Assembly (NCBI GenBank): GCA_031400005.1
Contig: JANNPJ010000601.1
Span: 1 to 15,014, forward strand
DNA from: JANNPJ01 sp031400005
GTDB taxonomy: Bacteria; Actinomycetota; Actinomycetes; Actinomycetales; Kineosporiaceae
Direction: 5' to 3'
Length of the DNA: 15,014 bases
The notes below the pieces were generated by a model. It searched no databases. It saw only the letters and a list, made by a program, of their open reading frames with translations, and was not told the origin of the DNA. This document shows positions 1 to 7,473 of this stretch, in pieces. Within the stretch, counting starts at the first letter, position 1. Every line of letters starts with the position of its first letter. The position numbers and the translations under genes were made by a program.

Positions 1-2
1 CC

Positions 3-1493
3 ACCGCCAACTCCGATCTTGCCGACGTGCTTCGCTCGGTCCTGTCCACCTATCTGCAGTCGTCGGTGACGATCGACGGTCTGCCCTCGGGTCAGCGCGA
101 CACCGTGCTGACCGCTTCGTCGCCACTGGATCTGCTGGAACAGGTCTGCGACCGCTATGGCGTCGAGTGGTGGGTCGATCCGGTGGACGGCGCCCTCAAC
201 GTCGCCCCGATACCGACGTTGCCGACGGAGGTCAGTTTGACCTTGGGGGAGGACCTGGCGAGCCTCGACTTCGAGACCGGCGGGACGACCACGGGGACCG
301 TCTCGATGCGCGGCTGGAACCCGGCTGCCAAAGAGGAGTTGACCGCCGAGCACGCGGCGAGTGCCGCGGCCTCGAACGCTCCGGCGTTGTTACGCGGCAC
401 GAGCGCGTTTGGGCGGGCCGACACCGGCCGCCGTTACGAGACCCGGGCTCCTTCGTCGGTCGACGCTCTGGACGTTACGGCGCAAGCCGGTGCGCTCGGG
501 AAGCGCGCTGCCTGGGCCGGGACACAGCTGATCGCAGCGGCTTTCGGTCTGGTCCCGGCGTTGAACCCGCGTGACGACCTCGTCCTCGAGGGTGCTGGTC
601 CGCTGTCGGGGAACCATCCGGTCACCGCTGTCCGGCATGAGTGGGGAGAGCGAGTGGTTACCTGGATCACCGCTGGCGCCCGCGGGTCTGCCGGAAGCGG
701 AGGGCCGGACCCGTCGGCGGCCGCCGGTAGCGGGACGGCAGGTAGTAGTGGGACGGGGCTTCGTGGGGGGACGGCGTCCTCAGTGACGTCGACTGCTGCC
801 TCCGGTGGTCTCGGGTTGCTCGTGCCCGGTCTGATCACCGACATCCAGGACCCACAGGGGTGGGGCCGGGTGAAGGTCAAACTGCCCACCTTCGGCAGCG
901 ACGTGCAGACCGGATGGGCCCGCACCGTGCTGCCCTCCGCCGGTCCCAACCGTGGCTTCGTGGTGCCGCATCGGGTGGACGACGAGGTGGTCGTCGGCTT
1001 CGAGGAGGGCGACCTGCAGCGTCCCCTCGTGCTCGGGGCAGTGCACAACGGGCAGGATGCCCCGCCGACTGGCACCGCAGCCCGGGACCAGGACCTATCC
1101 GCCGGGCTGACCACCGCTGACGGGCACCAGATCCTGTTGATCGACGGCAGCGCCGGCAGCGCTGGGCTGAGTCTGACACATGCTGAGGGACACCAAATTC
1201 TGATCACTGGGGACCAGGTGCTGCTCGAGGCTCAGTCGGGCACGCCGCTGAAACTGATGGCGGGTAAGGCCTCGATCGTGCTCGATGCCCAGGGCAACGT
1301 GCAGATCAAGGGGGTTCAGGTCACGGTGACCGGGACGAGCAGCACGACGGTGAAGGCTCCCCAGATCAGCGTCGCGGCCGACACCACGCTCGCGCTGCAG
1401 GGAACCAGCGGGACCACGGTCAAAGGTGGCACGGTCGACATCAACGCGGATGCGATGGCCACCGTCAAGGGCGCCACAGTCGCCATCAACTGA
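3..1493 (+). CDS. VgrG/gpV-like spike protein of a contractile injection system (5' partial)
   Basis: This is the baseplate spike that caps the inner tube and pierces the target membrane (Afp8/Pvc8 and phage gpV/VgrG type). The frame is open from base 3, so the true start lies upstream. A GTG at 27 is in frame, but the residues before it read as ordinary protein. Numbering from that GTG, residues 1-215 resemble the gpD-like barrel part of VgrG. Residues 217-262 are a Gly/Ser/Thr-rich linker. Residues 263-345 are a clear gpV-type OB fold (PGLITDIQDPQGWGRVKVKLP, then GWARTVLPSAG and DEVVVGFEEGDLQRPLVLG). Residues 360-488 are short alternating Val/Thr/Ile strands (VQVTVTG, TVKAPQISVAADT) expected of a trimeric beta-helix needle. 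No effector domain is fused at the C terminus. The gp25 gene follows after 48 bp. The family call is secure; the full length is unknown. Confidence 0.9.
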   Translation, partial: TANSDLADVLRSVLSTYLQSSVTIDGLPSGQRDTVLTASSPLDLLEQVCDRYGVEWWVDPVDGALNVAPIPTLPTEVSLTLGEDLASLDFETGGTTTGTVSMRGWNPAAKEELTAEHAASAAASNAPALLRGTSAFGRADTGRRYETRAPSSVDALDVTAQAGALGKRAAWAGTQLIAAAFGLVPALNPRDDLVLEGAGPLSGNHPVTAVRHEWGERVVTWITAGARGSAGSGGPDPSAAAGSGTAGSSGTGLRGGTASSVTSTAASGGLGLLVPGLITDIQDPQGWGRVKVKLPTFGSDVQTGWARTVLPSAGPNRGFVVPHRVDDEVVVGFEEGDLQRPLVLGAVHNGQDAPPTGTAARDQDLSAGLTTADGHQILLIDGSAGSAGLSLTHAEGHQILITGDQVLLEAQSGTPLKLMAGKASIVLDAQGNVQIKGVQVTVTGTSSTTVKAPQISVAADTTLALQGTSGTTVKGGTVDINADAMATVKGATVAIN

Positions 1494-1541
1494 CCAAGTC
1501 CCCGCACTCAAGGTGCACCGGCACAGGACGAGAAAGAGACA

Positions 1542-2081
1542 GTGACCGGTCGCCATCAAATACTCCCCGCCATTGACGTCGCCCCGGATGGTGCGGTGCG
1601 GTCGCTGCCCGCACAACGGCACCCACCGGCACCGGTGCCTGGGGACAGTGATCCCTCCTCGGTGATCACGACGGCCAAGGATGCGGTCGACTTCGTCGGC
1701 CGGGGACTGGCCTGGCCGATGCAGGTCGACCAGAGCGGGTCGATCCGGCTGACCCGCGGCCCGGAGGAACTCGATTCCTCCCTGCGCCTGGTACTCATCA
1801 CTGCTCCGGGAGAACGGTTGATGCGGCCGGAATTTGGTTGCCGCATCCACGAACTCGTTTTCGAACCGGTCAACGCCAACACCCTCGGCCGGATGACTCA
1901 GGCGGTCCGTGACGCCCTCACCCGGTGGGAACCGCGCATTGACGTCGAAGCCGTCACCGTCGATCCGGACGTCATCGTCTCGGGTCTGGTGCACATCTCG
2001 ATCGACTATCGGATCCGGGCCACCAACGACCGGCGCAACCTCGTGCATCCGTTCTACGTCATCCCTCAGGAAGCCGACTGA
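1542..2081 (+). CDS. gp25/GPW-family baseplate wedge protein
   Basis: This is a gp25-like (TssE, Afp9/Pvc9) component that joins the baseplate to the first sheath ring. The core at about residues 53-160 contains the family hallmarks: GRGLAWPMQVD, an ITAPGERLMRPEFGCRIHELVF block at 86-107, and the EPR motif at 130-132 (RWEPRI), which in this family contacts the sheath. Relatives usually start near the GRG block. Here about 50 extra N-terminal residues, Pro-rich at 23-40, precede it. The GTG at 1542 was chosen as the first start after the spike gene; an AGGA lies 13 bases upstream, which is a weak ribosome site. An in-frame GTG at 1662 would remove most of the extension but has no Shine-Dalgarno sequence. 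The stop overlaps the next ATG by one base (TGATG), so translation is coupled. Function is well supported; the start is uncertain. Confidence 0.92.
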   Translation: MTGRHQILPAIDVAPDGAVRSLPAQRHPPAPVPGDSDPSSVITTAKDAVDFVGRGLAWPMQVDQSGSIRLTRGPEELDSSLRLVLITAPGERLMRPEFGCRIHELVFEPVNANTLGRMTQAVRDALTRWEPRIDVEAVTVDPDVIVSGLVHISIDYRIRATNDRRNLVHPFYVIPQEAD

Positions 2082-4024
2082 TGCCGCTGCCCGCACCCAC
2101 ACTGGACGACCGTGGCTTCCAGGATTTCGTCGACCATGCCAAACGCGCCATTCCTCGGCACTGCCCGGAGTGGACCAACCACAACCTGAACGATCCCGGG
2201 GTGGCTCTGATCGAGCTGTTCGCCTGGATGAGCGAGCAGATGATCTTCCGGCTCAACCAGGTGCCTGACCGGCTCTACCTGCACTTCCTCAACCTGGTCG
2301 GGATCGAGCCGTTCCCGCCTGGAGTGGCCCGGTGCGACGTGACGTTCTGGTTGTCGGAGGCACCCGACCACGACGTCCGGGTGCCTGCCGGCAGCCAGGT
2401 CGCCACCGCAGGTGGCTCCGGACCGGCCGTCGTCTTCACCACCGTCGACGACCTGGTGATGACGCCGCCACGGCTGACCCACCTGTTCACCACGGTGGCC
2501 AATGATCCGGACAACGCCGTGGACATCACCGAGTCGCTGCACTCGGGGACCCCGCAGCCATGTTTCCGGTCCGACCCGGCATCGCCTGGCGATGCGCTCA
2601 ACCTCGGATTTCAGGACTCCTTGGCCGGTGCCGTGCTGCGGCTGACGATCGGCGCGAAGGCCGAGGGGATCGGGATCGATCCAAGCAATCCTCCGCTGAT
2701 CTGGCGGGCCTGGACCGGCGAGGAGTGGCACCCGCTGACCGTCCACCGGGACACCAGCGGAGGGCTGAACCGGGACGGCGAGATCGTCCTGCTGATGCCG
2801 CCCACCCACGGCTCCGGGACCTTCGCCGGCCAGCGCGCCTACTGGGTCCAGGCGGTGCTGTGCGAGCCGGAGCCCGGGTGGCCGGAGTACCAGCGTCCGC
2901 CGTACCTGAGCGCTCTGACCGTGGCCGTGGTCGGTGGAACCGCGGCGGCCGAACATGTCCAGCGGGTTCCCGGCGAGATCGTCGGCCGCAGTGACGGCCA
3001 GCCCGGACAGGTCTTCAGCACCGCACGCTGGCCGACCCCGGCACGCCGAGCCGGCGAACACGTCCTGGTCACCGGCACCGACGGTGCCCATCCTTGGACG
3101 GAGGTCGAGGACTTCGCATCGAGCGGCCCGGACGATCGGCACATCGTCTGGGCCGGGTCGACCGGCGAGATCCGATTCGGCCCCGCGATCCGGCAGGCCG
3201 ACGGGCAAATCCGCAGCTACGGCGCGGTCCCGCCCGAAGGTGCGCAGATCTCGGTGACCGGCTACCGGGTCGGTGGCGGGTCGGCCGGCAACGTCGGCGC
3301 TCGCACCCTGGTCGCCCTGCGTAGCCCGCTGCCCTACATAGCGACCGTGACGAACCGGCTGTCGGCGACAGGTGGATCCGCTCCGGAGACGGTCGACGAG
3401 GTCAAGATCAGAGGACCACTGAGCCTGCGCACCGGGCAAAGGGCGGTGACCGCTGCTGACTACGAGCGACTCACCTTGGAGAGCAGTCCGCGGATTGCCC
3501 GGGCCCGCTGCGTGCCGCCGGAAGGGCCCGGCAAGCCGGTACGGATACTGATCGTTCCTCGGCTGCCCGCGTTGCGGGGCTGGCGTAACCTCGACGACCT
3601 GGCACTCGACGCCGACCTGGTCGACATCGTGACCGCCGTGCTGGAACCGCGTCGCGTTGTCGGCACCTTGGTCGAGCAGAGTACGCCGTACTTCCAAGGG
3701 GTTTCGGTGTCGGCGGTGATCCGTTCTGACGCGGGCCGAAACGTCGCGGTGGTGCGCCAAGCCGCGGAAATCGCCCTCACCGCCTGGCTCGACCCCCAGG
3801 ACGGCGGCCCGCAGGGCACGGGCTGGCCCTTTGACCGCGACTTGACCGGGGCCGCCGTGGCCCACCTGCTTGAAGGCCTCGATGGGGTGGCCGCGGTGGA
3901 GGAGGTCCAGTTGTACGAGTACGACCTGCGTCGCGGAGAGCGGATCGGGATCGGCCGGGAGGTGCTTGCGCTGCAACCGGACAGCCTCTTCCTGCCTGCC
4001 GCTCTCACCCTGGTGACTCGGTGA
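2081..4024 (+). CDS. Baseplate J family protein (gp6-like wedge)
   Basis: This is a large baseplate wedge protein of the baseplate J (gpJ/gp6) family, the type found as Afp11/Afp12 in eCIS clusters. At 647 residues it is in the usual range for the 'putative baseplate assembly protein' subgroup. The N terminus (about 10-75) holds the typical DFVDHAKRAIPRHCPEW and DPGVALIELFAWMSEQMIFRLNQVPDRLYLHFLNLVGI helices. The central part is beta-rich. The gpJ core shows YRVGGGSAGNVGA at about 396-408 and RTGQRAVTAADYERL at about 451-465, both characteristic. A C-terminal domain follows to the end, with FDRDLTGAAVAHLLEGLDGVAAV near 587-610. The ATG overlaps the gp25 stop by one base, and AGGAAG at 2068-2073 gives a well-placed ribosome site. 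Its own stop overlaps the next start (GTGA, four bases), so the three genes form one translational unit. Confidence 0.93.
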   Translation: MPLPAPTLDDRGFQDFVDHAKRAIPRHCPEWTNHNLNDPGVALIELFAWMSEQMIFRLNQVPDRLYLHFLNLVGIEPFPPGVARCDVTFWLSEAPDHDVRVPAGSQVATAGGSGPAVVFTTVDDLVMTPPRLTHLFTTVANDPDNAVDITESLHSGTPQPCFRSDPASPGDALNLGFQDSLAGAVLRLTIGAKAEGIGIDPSNPPLIWRAWTGEEWHPLTVHRDTSGGLNRDGEIVLLMPPTHGSGTFAGQRAYWVQAVLCEPEPGWPEYQRPPYLSALTVAVVGGTAAAEHVQRVPGEIVGRSDGQPGQVFSTARWPTPARRAGEHVLVTGTDGAHPWTEVEDFASSGPDDRHIVWAGSTGEIRFGPAIRQADGQIRSYGAVPPEGAQISVTGYRVGGGSAGNVGARTLVALRSPLPYIATVTNRLSATGGSAPETVDEVKIRGPLSLRTGQRAVTAADYERLTLESSPRIARARCVPPEGPGKPVRILIVPRLPALRGWRNLDDLALDADLVDIVTAVLEPRRVVGTLVEQSTPYFQGVSVSAVIRSDAGRNVAVVRQAAEIALTAWLDPQDGGPQGTGWPFDRDLTGAAVAHLLEGLDGVAAVEEVQLYEYDLRRGERIGIGREVLALQPDSLFLPAALTLVTR

Positions 4025-5007
4025 GCTCGACTGGCTCGGCTCGTTCGGCTAGCTCGGCTGGCTCGAGCTGGCTGGTCGACCAGTTGCCGGTCGGGATGCT
4101 CGAGGACGGCTTCCTGGTCCGCTTCACGTCGATTTTTCAGGACGTCGCAGACACCCTGGTGGAGGCTGTCGACACGATCGAGGCGGCCGCCGACCTGACC
4201 GTCGCTCCAGACCCGTTCGTGCGCTGGCTTGGCAGCTGGATCGATGCCTACCCCTACCCAGGGGAAGCCGCGCAGACGCCGGGCGGTCCTCGCGAACGGG
4301 CTTGGATCCAGGCCCAGACCCGAGCGCTGACCGGCCGCGGCACCCGACCCAGCCTGGAACTGATGCTTCGCGAACTGTGCGGCGGCCGGCCGGTGCAGGT
4401 GAGTGACGGCGGCGGGGTGCACCTGGCCGGGCAGAGCCCGACCTTTGACCCCGCCTGGGTGCAGGTCGAGGTGCCGGCTCTGGAGCAGGTGGCGGTGCGC
4501 GACGTCCTGGACCTGATCCGCTCTGAGGTGCCGGTGCACGTCGCAGTCCACCTGATTGTCGACGGTGCTGTCGTCGACCAGACCGGTCTCGAGGATCAGG
4601 TCGGGCTTCAGGATCAGGCCGGGTTCGGTGTCCCACGGCCGCGAGTTCGGCCCGACGCCGCAATGGAGTCCGGACGGAAGCTCGGCTGCGAGTCCGGGGC
4701 CGAGCCGGGCCAGTCTCTGTCGGTGGGGCGGCTGCCGGGTACGGCAGGACGGGCGGGACAGCCCTTCCGCAGCTGCCGTGCTTGCGCCGAGCGCAACCGG
4801 CTCGGCGCGACCGACTGCTGGCGGTGCGGGACGTCGCTGCACGACCCCGTCTCCGCCCCGGAGCCTGAACCGGAGGAGCCAGCACCGATCGTGCACAGCC
4901 CGGAACCGGAGTTCGCCGAGCCCCGGATCTGGCCGGTGATCGCCATGATCGTGGCAGCAGTCCTGGTCCTCGCGGCTCTGGCGATCGGTGTCTCACTGCT
5001 GCACTGA
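4021..5007 (+). CDS. Tail protein I (gpI)-like baseplate protein with zinc-ribbon-like knuckle and C-terminal membrane anchor
   Basis: Residues 18-180 match the phage tail protein I family of eCIS baseplates: SWLVDQLPVGMLEDG, FLVRFTSIFQDVADTL, DPFVRWLGSWID, and RALTGRGTRPSLELMLRELCGG at 101-122. Ordinary family members end soon after this. Here three degenerate hexapeptides follow (VVDQTG, LEDQVG, LQDQAG; 184-201), then a linker, then a four-cysteine knuckle C252-x2-C255-x10-C266-x2-C269 of the zinc-ribbon type. An acidic Pro/Glu segment (280-300) leads to a single hydrophobic helix at 304-326, two residues from the end. The protein therefore looks tail-anchored, with the baseplate domain in the cytoplasm. 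The GTG start overlaps the upstream stop by four bases. The first residues are Ser/Ala/Gly-rich low complexity. The gpI call is firm, the zinc binding and membrane anchoring are read from sequence only, and the anchoring role is inference. Confidence 0.88.
   Translation: MSSTGSARSASSAGSSWLVDQLPVGMLEDGFLVRFTSIFQDVADTLVEAVDTIEAAADLTVAPDPFVRWLGSWIDAYPYPGEAAQTPGGPRERAWIQAQTRALTGRGTRPSLELMLRELCGGRPVQVSDGGGVHLAGQSPTFDPAWVQVEVPALEQVAVRDVLDLIRSEVPVHVAVHLIVDGAVVDQTGLEDQVGLQDQAGFGVPRPRVRPDAAMESGRKLGCESGAEPGQSLSVGRLPGTAGRAGQPFRSCRACAERNRLGATDCWRCGTSLHDPVSAPEPEPEEPAPIVHSPEPEFAEPRIWPVIAMIVAAVLVLAALAIGVSLLH
4570..4623 (+). repeat. 18-bp tandem repeat encoding hexapeptides in the gpI-like gene
   Basis: Two adjacent 18-bp units (4588-4605 and 4606-4623) agree at 15 of 18 positions. 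A more degenerate unit (4570-4587) precedes them, with 11 matches to the first. They encode VVDQTG, LEDQVG and LQDQAG and lie exactly between the gpI domain and the linker to the cysteine knuckle. Confidence 0.6.
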
Positions 5008-5117
5008 GCCTGGTCGTACATATTCACGAGCCGAGGCGTCGGCCGGACCTCTGCCAGGGTGCGGCTTCGCGTTCAAGGGTGACAATGCTCGAATCCGGAC
5101 AAAGCCGGGCGCCCTGT

Positions 5118-5126
5118 GAAGAGGTG
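5118..5126 (+). promoter_or_regulatory. Ribosome binding site of the substrate-binding protein gene
   Basis: GAAGAGGTG lies five bases before the GTG at 5132. It supports that start, which also places a complete Tat/lipoprotein signal at the N terminus. Confidence 0.6.
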
Positions 5127-5131
5127 AATCC

Positions 5132-6496
5132 GTGAGCACACCTTTCGGAACGGATCCTGGTCAGTCGGCGGCCTCCGGCCTCACCCGGCGGCGCTTCCTG
5201 CAAGCTTCCCTGCTCGGGGCCGGCGGGCTGTCGCTAGCCGGCTGCGGCACGCTGGCGGCCGGCTTGGCGGGCGCGCCCGTCGCCCGGGACACCGTCACGT
5301 TCTGGGACCTCTTCGGTGGTGGCGACGGCGCCCGGATGCAGACGATGCTGCAGAAATTCACCAAGCAGCACCCCGAGCTGGGACTTCAGCACATCACCCT
5401 GTCCTGGGGGAACCCCTACTACACGAAGCTGTCGCTGGCCACGATCGGGGATCAGCCACCGGACGTCGGGGTAGCCCACGCCTCCCGCCTGCCCACGTTC
5501 CAGGCAGCCAATCTGCTCCAGGAGCTGACCCCGCAAGTGCTGGCCAAACACGGCCTGACGGCGGACAAGTTCAACCAGAAGGCGCTGCAGGCGTGCACGG
5601 TCAACGGGAAGATCTTTGGCCTTCCCCTGGACACGCACCCGTTCGTGATGTTCTACAACACCGACATCTGCAAGAAGGCGGGCCTGCTCGATGCTCAGGG
5701 CAACCTGAAACCGATGGAGAGTCCGGAAGCCTTCACCGACGCACTCACCCGAGGCAAGGAGGTCTCCGGGCAGTGGGGCGCGGTCGCCAGCATCAACAAC
5801 GACACCGCCACCTGCTGGCGGCTCTTCCAGTCGTTCTACTCCCAGCTCGGCGGGCAGACGCTGGCGCAGGAGGGGACCAAAGTCGTCCTGGACGACGCCA
5901 AGGCGCTGCAGGTGCTGACCTACCTGAAGGAGCTGAGCGTCACTCGGAAGCTGATGCCACAGGACGTCGATTATGCCGGTGGGATCGCTCTTTTCGCCAA
6001 CGGCCGGTCTGCTTTCTATCTGCAGGGCGAGTGGGAGATCACGACGTTTCAGCTGGCCAAGACGCCGTTCAGCATGACGCTGTTCCCCAATGTTTTCGGT
6101 GGGGCGAACGGCTACGCCGTGCAGGCCGATTTCCACGCCCTGGTGGTGCCAGTGGCGGGTGCGGACGCCGAGCGCACCGACCGGGCGCTGACGTTGATCC
6201 GCTCATTGCTCGATCAGAGCCTTACCTGGGCCGAAGGCGGGCATGTGCCGAGTTGGCTGCCGGTGGCCGAAAGCCCGACGTACCGGAAGCTGAAACCCCA
6301 ATCGAACTACGCGGCGGCCACGGACGCGGCGGTGATCGATCCGCCCGGGTGGTATTCGGGATCCGGGTCGAACTTCGGGATTGTCACCGGCTCGGCCGTC
6401 GGCTCCGTGCTGTCGGGTCAGGCCGAACCGCAAGCGGCCGTGCGGGCCATGCGCAGTGACCTGCAGCAATACGCCGACACCCCTTCGCCCGTCTGA
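5132..6496 (+). CDS. Sugar ABC transporter substrate-binding lipoprotein, Tat-exported
   Basis: This is the extracytoplasmic sugar-binding component (family 1 solute-binding protein) of a carbohydrate ABC importer. The N terminus has the twin-arginine motif TRRRFLQ at 18-24, a hydrophobic stretch and the lipobox LAGC with Cys38 as the lipidation site, so the mature protein is anchored on the outer face of the membrane. The body follows the family pattern: VTFWDLFGGGDG near 55-66, then SWGNPYYTKL, DVGVAHASRLPTF, NGKIFGLPLDTHPFVMFYNTDI, and GIALFANGRSAFYLQGEWEI in the second lobe. The length of 454 residues is normal. Two permease genes and an arabinofuranosidase follow in the same direction, which suggests arabinose-containing oligosaccharides as ligand; the ligand itself cannot be read from the sequence. 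The gene is separated by 124 bp from the injection-system genes and probably has its own promoter there. Confidence 0.93.
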   Translation: MSTPFGTDPGQSAASGLTRRRFLQASLLGAGGLSLAGCGTLAAGLAGAPVARDTVTFWDLFGGGDGARMQTMLQKFTKQHPELGLQHITLSWGNPYYTKLSLATIGDQPPDVGVAHASRLPTFQAANLLQELTPQVLAKHGLTADKFNQKALQACTVNGKIFGLPLDTHPFVMFYNTDICKKAGLLDAQGNLKPMESPEAFTDALTRGKEVSGQWGAVASINNDTATCWRLFQSFYSQLGGQTLAQEGTKVVLDDAKALQVLTYLKELSVTRKLMPQDVDYAGGIALFANGRSAFYLQGEWEITTFQLAKTPFSMTLFPNVFGGANGYAVQADFHALVVPVAGADAERTDRALTLIRSLLDQSLTWAEGGHVPSWLPVAESPTYRKLKPQSNYAAATDAAVIDPPGWYSGSGSNFGIVTGSAVGSVLSGQAEPQAAVRAMRSDLQQYADTPSPV

Positions 6497-6519
6497 CTCG
6501 GCGATGTCCTACTCCTGCC

Positions 6520-6525
6520 AGGAGG
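6520..6525 (+). promoter_or_regulatory. Consensus Shine-Dalgarno of the first permease gene
   Basis: A perfect AGGAGG lies seven bases before the GTG at 6533 and fixes that start. It is the strongest ribosome site in the window. Confidence 0.75.
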
Positions 6526-6532
6526 GAATCTC

Positions 6533-7471
6533 GTGACTACGTCCACTATCGCCGGGAGCGGGGCGGAAACGTCGGCCGGTCAGCGGGCACACCACCGGCG
6601 GCCGAGCACCGATCGAAGCGCCTATTGGATGCTCGCCCCGTTCCTCGCCCTGTACGTGCTCTTCGTCATCGGTCCGTCGATCTACGCCTTCATCCTCAGC
6701 CTGTTCAACGGCAGTCTGGTGCGCGGTGGCCTGGGCAGCTTCGCCGGCCTGGGCAACTACACCGAAGCGCTGCAGAGCCAGGACTTCTGGTCCTCGGTCT
6801 GGCACACCCTGCTGTTCACGATCCTGACCACGCCGCCGCTGGTGGTACTGGCCTTCCTCTTCGCGTTGCTGGCAGACCGGGCCACCCGCGGGCGCTGGTT
6901 CTTCCGGCTGGCGTTCTTCGCACCGTATGTCCTGCCCTCCGCCGTGCTGTCGCTGATCTGGATCTGGATCTACACCCCCGATTCCGGTCTGGCCAGCGAC
7001 CTCCTCGCCCGGATCGGCATCACCGCGCCGGGCTGGCTGGGTGATCCGAACTGGGCGATGATCTCGGTCGCCATCGCTACCGTGTGGTGGACGCTGGGCT
7101 TCAATTTCGTGCTGTATCTGGCTGGGCTGCAGGATATTCCACGGGAACTGTACGAGGCGGCGGCAATCGACGGCGCCGGGCCGGTCCAGCAGATCCGCCT
7201 GATCACCATCCCGTTGCTGAACCGGACGACCACGCTTGTCGCCATCCTGCAGGTGATCGCCTCACTGAAGATCTTCGACCAGATCTACCTGATGACAGCG
7301 GGCGGGCCGAACTTCAGCACCCGCCCGGCCCTGGAGTACATCTACGACGAGAGCTTCACCAACATGCGGATCGGCTATGGATCGGCTGTCTCCGTGCTCT
7401 TCTTCATCTTGATTCTCATCGCGTCGTTCGTGTGGCTCGCGATCGTGCGTCAGCAGGGAAGGACGGCCTAG
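6533..7471 (+). CDS. Sugar ABC transporter permease, MalF/UgpA type
   Basis: This is an inner-membrane subunit of the carbohydrate importer, binding-protein-dependent transport family of the CUT1 type. About six membrane helices are visible: roughly 33-57, 91-113, 124-147, 174-198, 230-248 and 283-305. The cytoplasmic coupling loop (EAA motif) is YEAAAIDGAG followed by IRLITIPLL at about 207-229, which is the contact site for the ATPase. The N-terminal 28 residues are hydrophilic and probably disordered. The length of 312 residues is typical. The gene starts 36 bp after the binding-protein gene behind a perfect AGGAGG, and its stop is two bases before the next start, so it is co-transcribed with both. 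No ATP-binding subunit is encoded in the window, as is common for CUT1 systems in actinobacteria that share an MsiK-type ATPase encoded elsewhere (known for the family, not shown here). Confidence 0.95.
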   Translation: MTTSTIAGSGAETSAGQRAHHRRPSTDRSAYWMLAPFLALYVLFVIGPSIYAFILSLFNGSLVRGGLGSFAGLGNYTEALQSQDFWSSVWHTLLFTILTTPPLVVLAFLFALLADRATRGRWFFRLAFFAPYVLPSAVLSLIWIWIYTPDSGLASDLLARIGITAPGWLGDPNWAMISVAIATVWWTLGFNFVLYLAGLQDIPRELYEAAAIDGAGPVQQIRLITIPLLNRTTTLVAILQVIASLKIFDQIYLMTAGGPNFSTRPALEYIYDESFTNMRIGYGSAVSVLFFILILIASFVWLAIVRQQGRTA

Positions 7472-7473
7472 TC

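Noticed and set aside
434..1207. Long minus-strand open frame opposite the spike gene
   Set aside because: It is a shadow of the spike gene. The protein is Pro/Arg/Ser-rich with no recognisable domain, while the opposite strand encodes a clear gpV fold.
2066..3976. 636-codon minus-strand open frame opposite the baseplate J gene
   Set aside because: Long antisense frames are expected in high-GC genes. Its composition (Arg, Gly, His, Asp-rich, without a hydrophobic core) is not protein-like, and the plus strand matches baseplate J throughout.
4021..4080. Ser/Ala/Gly-coding GGCTCG-rich stretch at the start of the gpI-like gene, as a regulatory repeat or wrong start
   Set aside because: The units are irregular and follow codon usage for a flexible N terminus. 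The four-base overlap with the upstream stop supports the start used.
5030..5043. Small hairpin (5-bp stem, 4-base loop) just after the gpI-like gene, as a terminator
   Set aside because: The stem is short and no T-tract follows; such stems occur by chance in DNA this rich in G and C.
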